Assembly (NCBI GenBank): GCA_012934845.2
Contig: WNNJ02000176.1
Span: 32,807-96,806, forward strand
Length of the DNA stretch: 64,000 bases
Reading direction: 5' to 3'
Origin: Pomphorhynchus laevis
Lineage: Eukaryota > Acanthocephala > Palaeacanthocephala > Echinorhynchida > Pomphorhynchidae
The notes beneath the pieces are model-generated. The model ran no database searches and was not told the DNA's origin. It saw only the letters and a list, made by a program, of their open reading frames with translations. The translations under genes and the position numbers were made by a program. This document shows positions 12,273 through 23,008 of this stretch, piece after piece. Numbering within the stretch: the stretch's first letter is position 1; each line of letters opens with the position of its first letter.

Positions 12273-13446
12273 TATTTATTTATTTCATCAAAGCTCAAGC
12301 GCGTCATAGTAACATGTTAGTATTCTCAAGCTACATTAAAATTATATGCATTATCATATATCCTCTCTGATAAAAGACATATGATTGTATCGAGCGTGGA
12401 GAAGCGCATTGTTGTATATACTCAGAAAGTTCAACTGATACCTTATAAATGAGCAACACACACCATATGACTTAATTACTAGAGCCTTGCATGAGGAAAA
12501 TGAGAGAGGCAGTATCATAACTGTTAGTTTTAAAACACATTTTATCCACACGAGAACTATAATTCGATCAGTATCATAAATATTAAAATTATTTAAAATA
12601 TTAAAATTACTGGTAAAGAAATCTACAATGATCATCTATTATTTTTGTTTTCCGATGAAGCAAAAATTTTTCGCATATTTATCCTGTTAAATATGCGAAG
12701 GGATGTCTAATGTATACAAGAACATGAGAATTTCAATACAATTAAATGAGCATAAGGGATTTAATGTAATGTGACTACTGTTACACAGGTAGAGAAAATA
12801 GTAAGAAATTAGTTTCAGCTTCCTGTCTGCTATAAAAACCGGTATAATGTCATTTATATTCAAACAGTATATTGTACATGATGCCAAAGATAATTCGGAT
12901 TTATATTGGTAAAACTCATATGGATAATTTATTAATATGAAAAAAATATTACTTTGTCATTAATAGAAAAGCGAAATGAAATTTAATAACAACGGTTCAG
13001 GATCCAAATCAGGCTACAATTGATGGTTAATCCATATTCACTGCTAAATAACTGAATTATGATCATCAGCTTTATCAGTTTAATGTATCACTCTGAGACG
13101 CCCTAATCACTCAACAGTCATTGTCAGTCGGATAAAGCGGCTAAGGTGCGTTTGGACTGCTTCTTTTATAACTGTACTCATCATATTTAAACTCTTTTAA
13201 AAAATGTGATCTAAAATTATTTAAAATAATTTTTGTATTTTACTTTTAAACATGGATACCGAATAAGTTTGACTACAATAGTGATTACAAGCAGCAATAG
13301 CGAAAGACAAAGTTTAAATAAGCAAGTAGTTTTAATTTTATTTGTCTGTGTACATTAATAATTTCCGTTTATTTTATATTTTTTATAATCTAATTATCGT
13401 ATATTATATTCTACGAATTATGCATTCTTATATAATTTGTAGAAAT
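12273..13446. other. AT-rich stretch without a supported gene
   Basis: Open frames of 66-93 codons exist on the minus strand, but they are AT-driven and show no domain or splice context. I see nothing else of note. Confidence 0.4.
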
Positions 13447-13448
13447 TG

Positions 13449-13514
13449 AACAAATCGAGAGATGTCAACGTAAAATTTGTAACAATAAATTTTACATTGA
13501 CTTCTCGATTTGTT
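13449..13514. repeat. Near-perfect 28-bp hairpin
   Basis: Left arm 13,449-13,478 and right arm 13,487-13,514 pair over about 28 bp with one mismatch (wobble in RNA on one strand) and a 2-nt bulge, across an 8-nt loop. The arm contains ACAAATCGAGA. It could be a small hairpin precursor, or the remains of a foldback element. The loop is shorter than is usual for a miRNA. Confidence 0.6.
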
Positions 13515-13664
13515 TATTTTCTAAAAGCAATTGAGTCTGCTTTTATAATTTGTATGAAGTCGTTATTTTTTATCTTTAGCTTAAAAATTGCAAATATGTG
13601 TACAGCGTAGCTAGTGCATAATCCATTCTAATATTAATAACAGATTTTTTAAATAAAATATGTA

Positions 13665-14189
13665 TTATTGAATACATAATGAGGGTTCCCGCAAATGGCC
13701 CATATAACACAAAACTGTTCGATGTTCCGGATTTTGGGTACGTGCTGCTCTGATACACGTAGAAGCCATCTTTGCCAATTTGAAGCTCAATGCAGTGCGT
13801 AGTCGTTGAATGCATTCCCCATATTGTAAGCCATTATGGATTGCTGATTTTAACGCTACCCTCTGTAAGATTATTTGTGCACTCGGACCAACTCCTCCAA
13901 GAGATGACATGACCACTGGGTAGAATTTCGACAGTTCGATTCTAGCAATACGTTCCCCGTATTTGCTTTGCCTACGGTTTTCGTGGTAGACGTAGGGGTT
14001 CGATGTTCCCATAATGTAGGACGACGCCAAGTGGCTGAAAACACAGATGTCCATCATGGACCGGGTCGTCCTATCACCGAATAGGCCATCACAACAAATG
14101 TCCGAGCGAGCATTGGGATTTCGACATGTGGAGGCGCTCGTGAAGATCAGGTGTTCTGGAACCCGCTGCAGTACTGGCTCTACTGTCAC
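13665..14189 (-). pseudogene. C-terminal domain of an unassigned retroelement-like protein
   Basis: 174 codons with the block KFYPVVMSSLGGVGPSAQII followed by an LRTALSFKLAKMAS helix. A conserved 'FxPLVxSxxGGxGxxA...RxxxSFxLxxxA' tail of this sort is familiar from the ends of retroelement polyproteins, but I cannot name the clade. A decayed relative lies at 52,070-52,290. No RT is adjacent, so this is a 5'-truncated relic. Confidence 0.45.
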
Positions 14190-14499
14190 AGTGCATCCTA
14201 CTTTTGTGAGTTCTTCGGACAGAACATCACGGACTACATTGTGTCTGACAATGGGGATATTAATAACAGATAGAATTCATAAATACATTATTGGCTGCAG
14301 TGATGTACACTAAATTAAAAAATCGTTTTTGAAATAAATTTTTAGTTTTTTGAGATAACTTTTAAAATAAGCAATGACGCGAGAATGCATTGCTGTAATC
14401 ATCATGTAAGTAAAATGAATTCCAACCACGGTCAAAGGAATACGAATAAAAAATACGCTTTTGCCCATTTAATAATAGATTGTCATATAAAAATACATG

Positions 14500-14735
14500 A
14501 TTGAATAAATAAGTTAAACAAGATAATCATACTTTCTTCTTTACTAATTATATCTCTTCATTCAGCTAGTCCCAATTGTAAACTTTACGTCTCAGATTTG
14601 GAAGGATCTGAGCCTTTGTCCGCACCAACGCGCCGACCACCGACTGAACCATTCGGGGTCTATCACCCCCTAAGTATCCTGTCGACATGGGCTATGATCG
14701 GTAATCTTGAGATGAGGAGCTTGCTAGCCTAGCAA
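14500..14735 (-). mobile_element. LINE-A 3' UTR fragment
   Basis: About 235 bp matching the LINE-A 3' UTR: AAGGATCTGAGCC, then ACTGAACCATTCGGGGTCTA, then GATGAGGAGCTTG, all present at 28.8 kb and 7.6 kb. It stops abruptly at about 14,735, where a PLE endonuclease relic begins. Confidence 0.75.
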
Positions 14736-14739
14736 GCAT

Positions 14740-15360
14740 GTTTAAAATAAAACTAGAGTTTGAAAAGACTGGCGTAGTTTATAATTTCGCTTGTTTACCT
14801 TGTAAAAAGGTCTATATTGGTCAAACCGGAAGACCATTAGCTATACGCGCCAAAGAGCACTCTAACGTATTGAGGAAATGAGCACTCTAACGTAGGTGCT
14901 AAAAACATATAATAAAGATTGATCTAATTGCACCGCTAAGAAAGGAGAGTAACGCTATCAAACGGAAGATAATTGGATCTATGTACAATGAGAACTTTAA
15001 AGACCACTTCATTACAAATAACATAGCGGATATCACCTTAAAACTTCCATTAAATATTGCTGCTAGAAACTTGATGATGCCAACTATTTCGCAGATGGAC
15101 AATGGTTAAAACTATACATTAAAGTGTTGAATTAAATTGGGCTTTATTTTATTTTCTCTCCTCTAATTTCGTGTTATATATTTATCGTGCTAGAACTGTC
15201 AATTTTACTTGTATATTTCAGACACCAAAGCTGACGTGCCAAAGCGCCGTCGAAATATTAGATTATAACCAAATAAATCACAATGTTTCCTCGCCTTCTA
15301 ACAATTTAAATTGTTATTATTGTAAAAGTTCTCAAACCTTAAAAAAGTTTGAGATCTAAA
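14740..15360 (+). mobile_element. PLE relic: GIY-YIG endonuclease and 3' end
   Basis: Plus-strand piece of a Penelope-like element, a different family from the copies at 33 and 50 kb. The protein VVYNFACLPCKKVYIGQTGR followed by PLAIRAKEHSN is the C-terminal GIY-YIG endonuclease signature of PLEs (CxxC, YIGQT, R, EH). A stop follows soon after and the frame changes. The 3' end holds a decayed hammerhead-like core (CTGACGT at 15,231, GAAA at 15,252) and a small hairpin with TCTCAAAC/GTTTGAGA arms. The RT is missing. Confidence 0.7.
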
Positions 15361-15513
15361 GTAAATACAATTTCCAGATCAGATTCAGATTGACTCGCTC
15401 CGCTCAACGAAAAATTTTAACAGCATAAATACACAAACAAAAAATTTAAACAGCTTAAACACACAACAAGGAGCGCAGTTTTAAAAATTGTAAACTATCG
15501 CAACCTACAGTTA

Positions 15514-16653
15514 ATGGGAGCCAAGAAGAAAAATCTACCAAAAGCCAAGCGAGCAATCTCTGTTGATACCGATAAAACCGGCAAGCTCGAGAACATACAA
15601 GTGGAATGCTCCGCTAGCGGCTGTCAAATCTGGACATCAGTAACACATAATTGTGCTTTGGGTCAGGAAACTTGTGGCGGGCCACCGTTCTACTGCGGAT
15701 TCTGTGCGGCGAAACAAATCAACTTGTTAATAAAACGCTTAGAGCAATTGGAAATGACAACGCAGCATGATCGAATTTCTCAAATTTCTGATAAATCTAC
15801 TGAGACCGTAAAGGAGCCGCAAATTGTATCGCAGCAAGATGGATTTTGTCAAGTTTATGATAAATCTACCGAGACAGTGACGGAGCCGCAAATTGTTACA
15901 ACTAATGTATTTTCACTCCCCGACACCCCACGTCCCGTCCTTCCTGTCTCGTTTCTCAATAACTTGCATCCATCAATCAAAATCACCTCCACCAACCTCC
16001 ACTATCCTTCCACTCATAACCTTTCCTCACATCGCTTGCCACCCTCTTTATTATCATTATCCTCTATGTCTCCCGTCGTCAAACCAAATCCCTCCAAATC
16101 ATCAACTGCCAGCTCTTCTATCGTGATCTCACCTACTCACGTCAGTCGTCCTCCTTTACGGAAGCGCTTTGCTTCTCGCGATCGTTGCGTCATTGTTACT
16201 AATATCACGCCTTCTAACTCCTTATCTCCAGAAGCACGTCTGGACCACGATGTTTCCGCCTTCAGATCCATCCTCTCAACTATTGTTCCTGCGGATAAAC
16301 CATCCTTTTTCAAGGACATTTCTCCTGTCGCATTCATCCGTCTAAACAAATCTTCTCAATCTAATCCTTCCCAGCCCCCTCTCCTAAAAATTGTTTTCAA
16401 GCATCGCTCTCACGCGTCTTCTGTCCTCTCTCAACGATTCAAACTCATGTCATCTTCAACCACTCGAATTTTCCCCGATCGCGCCCCTTCCGAAATCGCT
16501 CAAATCTCTTCAGCCCGCATCGAAAAACGCCGTCGCGAGGAAAACGGCGAAACATCACTCGCCATCCGAAACATAGACGGAAATTTTCAAGTTGTCCACA
16601 CCCGTCCAAAAATTCGATGGCGCTCCATCTCTCCTATGTGTCTTCTCCACTAG
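15514..16653 (+). CDS. LINE-B ORF1: zinc-finger, RRM-like RNA-binding protein
   Basis: 379-aa nucleic-acid-binding protein of a CR1-type LINE. Residues about 30-70 form a PHD-like zinc finger (CSASGCQIW, an H-C pair, then FYCGFC), as in ORF1 of CR1-group elements. A ~22-codon tandem duplication (DKSTETVKEPQIV and DKSTETVTEPQIV) follows, then an S/P-rich linker. The C-terminal third (RDRCVIVTNI...LLKIVFKHRS...TRIFPDRAPSE) resembles the RRM-plus-CTD fold that LINE ORF1 proteins use to bind element RNA. The basic start MGAKKKNLPKAKR could aid nuclear entry. Family role: packaging LINE RNA; the rest is inference. Confidence 0.8.
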   Translation: MGAKKKNLPKAKRAISVDTDKTGKLENIQVECSASGCQIWTSVTHNCALGQETCGGPPFYCGFCAAKQINLLIKRLEQLEMTTQHDRISQISDKSTETVKEPQIVSQQDGFCQVYDKSTETVTEPQIVTTNVFSLPDTPRPVLPVSFLNNLHPSIKITSTNLHYPSTHNLSSHRLPPSLLSLSSMSPVVKPNPSKSSTASSSIVISPTHVSRPPLRKRFASRDRCVIVTNITPSNSLSPEARLDHDVSAFRSILSTIVPADKPSFFKDISPVAFIRLNKSSQSNPSQPPLLKIVFKHRSHASSVLSQRFKLMSSSTTRIFPDRAPSEIAQISSARIEKRRREENGETSLAIRNIDGNFQVVHTRPKIRWRSISPMCLLH

Positions 16654-19541
16654 TCTCTTTCGCCACAGCACACAGTTTCCGCCTCGGTCTCCTCAACACT
16701 AGATCTATTCTCAATAAATCCGATCTTATCCTCAACCTATTCACCAAGCAATCCATCGATCTCTTCTGCCTCACCGAATCCTGGCACTCAGATTCCGACG
16801 ACCTTTCCATTCGCCGTCTGCTCTCTGCCGGTTGCTCCCTAGTCGAATCCGCCCGTCCCCTCAGCTCATGCCCTTCTAAATTCTCTAATCATGGCGGCAT
16901 CGTCGCATTCGCGCGTCACCCCGCGTCTCTTCGCAAAATCAATCCCCCTTTCAGTCTTTGCTCTTTTGAATTGCTCACTTGTCGTTATTCTAACCCGATC
17001 ACTCTAGATCTCGCCATTGTATACCGTCCTGGTTCATCAGCTCCTACTGCCTTATTTTTTACCGAACTCGCTGACCTCCTTTCTCATTGTTCTTTGTCCT
17101 CAATCCCTTCACTCGTTCTAGGCGACTTCAATATCCGCCTAGACCGCCCCTCTTCCACAGATTCCATCCGCTTCATCAACATTCTATCCAACTACAATTA
17201 CAAACTAATCTCCACTGCCCCCACACATATACTTGGCGGGGCACTCGACATCATCGCTGTCCCCGATCATTTTGCTGCCCACACCTCACTGTCCATCTCT
17301 GATCCTGGTCTATCCGATCACTTTCTTATCACCCTTGATCTCGCTCGGAACCACACCCTTCCTCACACACCTACAATCCTACGTCGCCCTTGGAGAAATC
17401 TTGACCTCTCCCTTCTCCGCTCTGCCTTACTCAAGTCGTCTCTATCATTACCCACAATAACATATTCATCTCCTCACGATCTCGCCTTTCTTTTCGACTC
17501 TGAACTCACATCCACTCTCGATATTCTCTTGCCCTTCAAATCTCACCCACACCGTCGCTTGCACCGTGCCCCATGGTTTGACATCCAATGCCTACTCTCA
17601 AAGCGTCGACTCCGCCATGCTTTTCGAGTCTATCACCGCTCTCTCAGACGCGATTTCCGCTCGATCACTCCGTCTTTCCGTGATTTCTATATTGCTCTTC
17701 GCCGGTCTCATCTCCACCTACTACGTACCAAATGCAACTCCTTCTGGCAGCATAAAATCATCACTTCATTCAACTCTAAGACTCTCTGGCATACTTTTAA
17801 CTTAATCCTGGCTCGTTCCTCTACGCCTTGCGACATCAATGCTAATGATTATTCGTCATTTCTCCAGACTAAAGTATCCACGCTGCTCTCTCACACCCCG
17901 GTCTCCATCCTATCCCACTCTGCCCAGTCTAATCTCATCCTTCCGGAACTCTTTCATCTTCTCCCTGTATCACCTACAGAAGTATCATCTGTCCTCATGT
18001 CCTTGCCCAACAAAACCTCACCTGCCGATCCTCTGCCTACCCACATATTAAAATCTATATGCTCATCGATATCCCCATTTCTCACAACCTTGTTTAACTC
18101 GTCCATCCGCAGTCGTATCTTCCCTTCACACTGGAAATCCGCAATCGTTCGTCCCCTCCTTAAGAAACAATCGCTCGACCCCTCCCTTCCTTCTAGCTAT
18201 CGCCCCATTTCACTACTCCCTACTCTTTCAAAGCTCTTAGAACGCCTCATCTTAATACAAATCAACGCTTATCTCTCCTCATCCAATCTGTACCCTCCTT
18301 TCCAATCCGCTTTCCGCTCTAATCACTCGACAGAAATCGCATGCATAAAAGTGTACAACGACTTACTCATTTCTCGAGACAAGGCTCTATATAGTGTTCT
18401 CATCTCCCTCGACCTCTCCGTCCTCGAAATTGTCGACCACTCCGTCCTCCTTTCTCGCCTTCGTTATGATTACGGCTTTTCTTCCTCCTCCGTAGCTTGG
18501 TTCGCCTCATATCTATCCGACCGTTCCTTTCGCGTCTGTTCTAATTCATCATCCTCCCCTCCCATTCCTATTTTTTGCGGGGTTCCACAAGGTTCAGTCC
18601 TAGGTCCCCTGCTTTTCTCTCTTTTGCTTGGCGATCTCTCTCCATTTATCAAACCTTACTCCTTTAACGTCATGCAATACGCCGATGACATTCTAATCTA
18701 TGCTCATGCACCCGCACATCGCATACACGATATCGGCATTTCTGCCTCCAACTGTCTTTCTTCTATCTACAAACGTCTCTCCAATCTCCATCTCGTTCTA
18801 AACGCCGAAAAGTCCAAAATAATGTGGATCCTTCCCCGTAAACCAAGCATATCTCCTCCCATTGTATCTTTTGCCTCATCGATCATCCCTATAGTCCACA
18901 ATCTCACTTTCTTAGGCTTCCATTTCGATGATCACCTTTCCCTTAAACCCTTCGTCCGTGACAAGGTCCGCTCGTCTAGCTTAATTCTTCGTGACATCCG
19001 CCGTATCCGCCCCCTTATCGACTTCCGTTCTTGTATGTCTCTTCTTTCATCGCTTCTTTTCCCTAAAATCGATTACTGCCTTAGCCTTTTCGCCAATTCT
19101 CCAAAATCCATCATCCTACCCCTACAACGAATAATCAACACCGCCGTTCGAGTGCTCTTTCGTCTCCGTCGCTTCGACCACACATCCACATATTTTGCCC
19201 AACTCTCCTGGCCCACCATCCACATCCGCATCAAACTCCGCCTTCTTCTCGTTACCTTTCGTCTCATCGCTGTCGGCTCCCCATCGTTCATCAACCTTCC
19301 TTTCTTAGACGATACTCACCCCAACTCGCTATCGCTTCGTTCCTGTCATACCCTCTTACTCCACGTTCCTAATTACTTCAACAACTACGGTCTCCGATCC
19401 TTCCTCGTCGCCGCCTCACTGGCCTGGAATCAACTCCCTCTCGACGTCTGCCGCGCCCCCTCCTTTATCACATTCAAACACCTCCTCCGTTCACACTTCT
19501 CGACACCTGATTCACAGTTTTGTTTTGTTGTGGTCATGTAA
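16617..19541 (+). CDS. LINE-B ORF2: APE endonuclease-reverse transcriptase
   Basis: 974 aa. The N-terminal APE endonuclease (about residues 20-240) shows LLNTRSIL, LTESWH, VYRPG, LGDFNIRLD, LDIIAVP and LSDHF, so its catalytic set looks complete. The RT follows with SYRPISLLPTLSK, FQSAFRSNHST, PQGSVLGPLLFSLLLG and the catalytic YADDILIY. Motif A reads SLDLSVLEIVDHS, one residue shorter than the usual LDLSAAFDTVDHS and without its Phe; the catalytic Asp is present. The C-terminal tail ends in the CR1-like LAWNQLPLDVCR block. The start ATG lies inside ORF1 in another frame; reinitiation or a stop-start mechanism is likely. Confidence 0.88.
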   Translation: MALHLSYVSSPLVSFATAHSFRLGLLNTRSILNKSDLILNLFTKQSIDLFCLTESWHSDSDDLSIRRLLSAGCSLVESARPLSSCPSKFSNHGGIVAFARHPASLRKINPPFSLCSFELLTCRYSNPITLDLAIVYRPGSSAPTALFFTELADLLSHCSLSSIPSLVLGDFNIRLDRPSSTDSIRFINILSNYNYKLISTAPTHILGGALDIIAVPDHFAAHTSLSISDPGLSDHFLITLDLARNHTLPHTPTILRRPWRNLDLSLLRSALLKSSLSLPTITYSSPHDLAFLFDSELTSTLDILLPFKSHPHRRLHRAPWFDIQCLLSKRRLRHAFRVYHRSLRRDFRSITPSFRDFYIALRRSHLHLLRTKCNSFWQHKIITSFNSKTLWHTFNLILARSSTPCDINANDYSSFLQTKVSTLLSHTPVSILSHSAQSNLILPELFHLLPVSPTEVSSVLMSLPNKTSPADPLPTHILKSICSSISPFLTTLFNSSIRSRIFPSHWKSAIVRPLLKKQSLDPSLPSSYRPISLLPTLSKLLERLILIQINAYLSSSNLYPPFQSAFRSNHSTEIACIKVYNDLLISRDKALYSVLISLDLSVLEIVDHSVLLSRLRYDYGFSSSSVAWFASYLSDRSFRVCSNSSSSPPIPIFCGVPQGSVLGPLLFSLLLGDLSPFIKPYSFNVMQYADDILIYAHAPAHRIHDIGISASNCLSSIYKRLSNLHLVLNAEKSKIMWILPRKPSISPPIVSFASSIIPIVHNLTFLGFHFDDHLSLKPFVRDKVRSSSLILRDIRRIRPLIDFRSCMSLLSSLLFPKIDYCLSLFANSPKSIILPLQRIINTAVRVLFRLRRFDHTSTYFAQLSWPTIHIRIKLRLLLVTFRLIAVGSPSFINLPFLDDTHPNSLSLRSCHTLLLHVPNYFNNYGLRSFLVAASLAWNQLPLDVCRAPSFITFKHLLRSHFSTPDSQFCFVVVM

Positions 19542-19624
19542 GCGTGCGCTGGCACGCATTTGCCACGTTAAAATAAATCCTTTTTTTAAGTTGTTATATT
19601 GTAACATAACTTTATATTACTTGA

Positions 19625-19985
19625 TTTTGATTTTAACTAAAAAACTATATCGTTAAAGGTGTGTTATCTTCTATTTTGTTACATAAAGTGTACGAAATTA
19701 ACAATCCCAATTTATTGAATCGAATATATAATTATAATCGAGAAATACGTAAGAATATTATAAGAATATAATGTAAGTGCAAATGTATATAGCACATTGT
19801 AGTTCTTTCTTATTCCAATAATCTCAATTGGGTCATTAAAACCATCATTAAGAATTGATTTTTTTTCTAAATATTAAATTTTAGTAAAAATACAATTCCT
19901 GATTATGGTTGAACGACTGAGCTCGTTAGCTTTATACCTTTTCTAAATAAGAAGAATAAAAATATTATATTTCCTTTTTATTGTG
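19625..19985. other. AT-rich gap between two convergent LINEs
   Basis: No gene or repeat recognised. It separates the 3' ends of LINE-B and LINE-C. Confidence 0.4.
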
Positions 19986-20149
19986 AGCATGTTAAGTTCA
20001 TGCTGAAGATTTCAGGTTGATATCATCGAAAATCCGTGCATATATATTGCATGGATTACCATTTTTTTATATTATTATAACATACAAGACTATAGCCATG
20101 CAGCTGTTTTGTCTGCTCACAGTAAAACCAATTTTATGTCAGCAAAAAC

Positions 20150-20431
20150 TTAATCCGGATACACGATATTGAAATTAGAATCTGTGCAAAACCATGTAAT
20201 TAGCGTTTTCTTGAAATGCACTCTATTTGATATGTTGATGATATTCTCCGGAAGTTTGTTCCAAGGCCTCACTGCTCGATGAGAAAGGCGATATAGTCTT
20301 CCAAGTTTGCCGTGATGCAGGGTCCTCACAGTAAGAGAGTGACCTCGTTTAGTAGTTCGCTGGCTTTGCTGAATACAGTCGACCGGGAATCCGTCACGCT
20401 CGAATAACATATCCCTAAAACAAAATATCAA
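20150..20431 (-). pseudogene. LINE-C ORF2 C-terminal tail in a shifted frame
   Basis: The block LSHRAVRPWNKLPENIINIS is the standard 'R...WN.LP..iv' C-terminal signature of CR1/Jockey-type ORF2. It belongs after the ORF ending at 20,415 but is in another frame, so one indel separates them. Confidence 0.75.
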
Positions 20432-22984
20432 GACATACTATACTAGTACGGACTGAAGGAACTCCTATATTGCGCAAGCGGTCCTTATAAGACAATTTCC
20501 TGATGGAATGGCACGATCTCGTCAACCTACGGATGAGATTTTTAAGCTCATTCATCTCACCACGTGTACATGGAAATACTGCAGGGATACAATATTCAAT
20601 AATAGGACGAATAAGTGAATTATATATTATTTTAAGACAGGAAGCCGATGGATTACAAAAACACCTCCGGACCACATAGCTAAGTTTCCTGGTCGTTTGG
20701 ATGATTCTGTCCGTGTTTGGACGACTCTTCAATGACTCGTGCACAAGTATTCCCAAATCTCTTGTGCATTGTACCTGCGTAATTGTCTCGGAACCTAATT
20801 TATATCTAAAAGGAAATTTCTTATGTCCTAAGTGCATGTGGCAGCACTTTGATATATTTAACATCAGTCCTGTCTCATTACTCCACCTAACAATATTATC
20901 TAAATCTTCCTGGAGCAGAAAACAGTCATGATACGATTGAATGCACAGCCATAACTTGAAGTCATCCGCAAACGCTAGGATTTTGCATCTCAGTCTTAAT
21001 AACAGATCCTGAAGGAAAATGTTGAACAGTAAAGGGCCGAGAACCGTACCTTGAGGCACTCCGGCACAAACATGACGTTGTGAAGAAACACTACTGCCTA
21101 GCCTCACTTGATATGACCGACCCTTCAAGAACGAACTAATCCAACGAACTACATGGGGATCGATACCGTATTTAGACAAAACTACTAGCAGAGGATCATG
21201 TGGTACTTGGTCAAACGCCCGGCTAAAATCGATAAAAATTACATCGACCCCACACCCATCCGCTACTACATCTGCCCAATTTTCACGAGCCATAATTAAA
21301 TTACTAAGGCATGATCGACCAGTTCGAAATCCATGTTGAGAAGGGTGCAGAAGTTTAAATCTATCCATATGAGAAGTTATGTATTTATGCACGAACCTTT
21401 CAAGGCATTTACATACAACGCTTGTCAGACTTACAGGACGATAATTGGACGGGTCTTCTCTGTTCCCTTTTTTGTATATAGGAGTAATGTGAGATCGCTT
21501 CCACTGATCAGGGATATATGATGTACATAGAGACATGTTAAACATCTCTGATAATGGGAATGCTAGCAGGTCATGGAGTTTTTGAAGAATAAAAGTATGA
21601 ATGTCGTCCGGCCCAGCCGACGTGTAACAAGATAATTTACGCAATTCCCGTGATACTTCTGCTGGAGAAATTAATGGCATATGGGAGACGAATGTCTCAG
21701 GAATTTGCGCTGGACGAAAATCTGTAATTGGAGTGGGACAAATAAGATCAAAGGCCTCTGCCAACATACTCACAACTTCATCAGGATCTCTTGCAATCTT
21801 ACCGTCATGGGTCAAAAGGGAAATTGATGAAATAACTTTTCTACTTTTATTTACATAGCTCCAGAACGGTTTGGAAGAAACTTTATATAATTCCAGGATT
21901 TTCGATTCGTGCTTTTGCCTCTTCAATAATTTCATGTAGTTGAAGCGACGACGATACTGTAGATATTCTAACCGAAGTGCCTGATTATTCAGAGATGATT
22001 TAAAGAGTTTATTCCGTTTTCTTAAAAGTCCCACTAACTCATCGTCAAACCAAGCAGGCTTGCGTTTAGCAAGGTTTTGTAAGGGTTTCAATGGAGCGAC
22101 GCAGTCTGTGATATATTTGAGGGAAGCTAATAACGTATCCCAATCACGGACATGGGTAATGTCACTATTGTGAAGACCCGTTCTAATTGCGAGCGTACGT
22201 AATAAATCAATATCCACTTTGTACCAGTTACGTTTCAGATGTTTAGTTTCGGCAGGGGAGACATTGACAAGAGCACTAGAAGTAAACTTAATGACAAGAT
22301 GGTCACTAAGACCTATGGGAGGATCATATTGAATTTCATGGACATCTAGTAGAGATTTACTAAAAACTAAATCTAGCAAGGAAGAACTATGTCCGATAAA
22401 CCTGGTTGTCTGAGCCATGTGTTGTGTAAGAGATAGATCATCAACGAGAAAGTTCCATAATTCGGTATCCAAATGGCATCCACCTTGATGACATTTGAAA
22501 GGAGTATTCCTTTTTATACTAGGAATATTGAAGTCTCCAGGAAGGATAAAATTTGACGACTTTGTGAGATCAGTATGATACTCAATTAAACTTGGTGATA
22601 AGCAAGATGTGCGTGGAGCACGATAGCATACACAAATGGTCATGGTGATGTCACTTGATTCTATCATTAAAGAAAGTAACTCCATTCGTCCGACGCAATA
22701 TGACATGGAGTTTCTTACGATAATTCTGTTAGCGACGTAAAAGGCAACTCCACCACCTCTACATTTATCATGTCGGTCTGTTCTAAATAATGAGAAGCCA
22801 GGGATGGCAACACAAGCATCACTAATCCCACTGTGAAGCCAAGTTTCAGTAATTGCAAAAATCGACATATTGCTGTTTGACAAATAACAACTGAACTCAT
22901 CAAACTTCGAAACTAAGCTGCGAACGTTAGAACATGCAATTTTCAGGGGATGTCTACTACTATTCTTTTAAGTCTCATGCAGGA
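20415..22984 (-). CDS. LINE-C ORF2: APE endonuclease-reverse transcriptase
   Basis: The frame is open from about 22,984, upstream of the first ATG at 22,883; the upstream part encodes LKIACSNVRSLVSKFDEF, the start of the endonuclease, so 22,883 is not the real beginning. Endonuclease motifs: SNVRSL, ITETWLH, VCYRAPR, LPGDFNIPS, LDLVFSK and LSDHLVIKF. RT motifs: NYRPVSLTSVVCK, PSQHGFRTGRSC, FIDFSRAFDQVPHD, GVPQGTVLGPLLFN and AFADDFKLW. The palm residues are intact (first D of FIDFS, and ADD). The C-terminal tail is shifted into another frame at about 20,420. Confidence 0.85.
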
Positions 22985-23008
22985 CACCATGGAATATAAT
23001 TAAGTCAC

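Larger units (their letters stand above)
15390..19620 (+). mobile_element. LINE-B, CR1-type LINE with both ORFs open
   Basis: Complete-looking element: a short 5' leader, ORF1 (379 aa), ORF2 (974 aa) overlapping ORF1 by 37 nt, and a short 3' UTR with AATAAA near 19,573. The coding strand is very rich in C and T and poor in G, unlike the AT-rich surroundings. No stop or frame break is visible in either ORF, so it is young. I could not define target-site duplications with confidence. It is tail to tail with LINE-C. Confidence 0.85.

Noticed and set aside
12354-12887. Minus-strand frames of 93 and 66 codons
   Set aside because: Low-complexity AT-rich translation without homology or gene context.
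14899-15102. Minus-strand 67-codon hydrophobic frame
   Set aside because: Antisense shadow of the PLE endonuclease relic on the plus strand.
18470-19294. Minus-strand Arg/Glu-rich frames within LINE-B
   Set aside because: They are shadows of the pyrimidine-rich ORF2 on the opposite strand.
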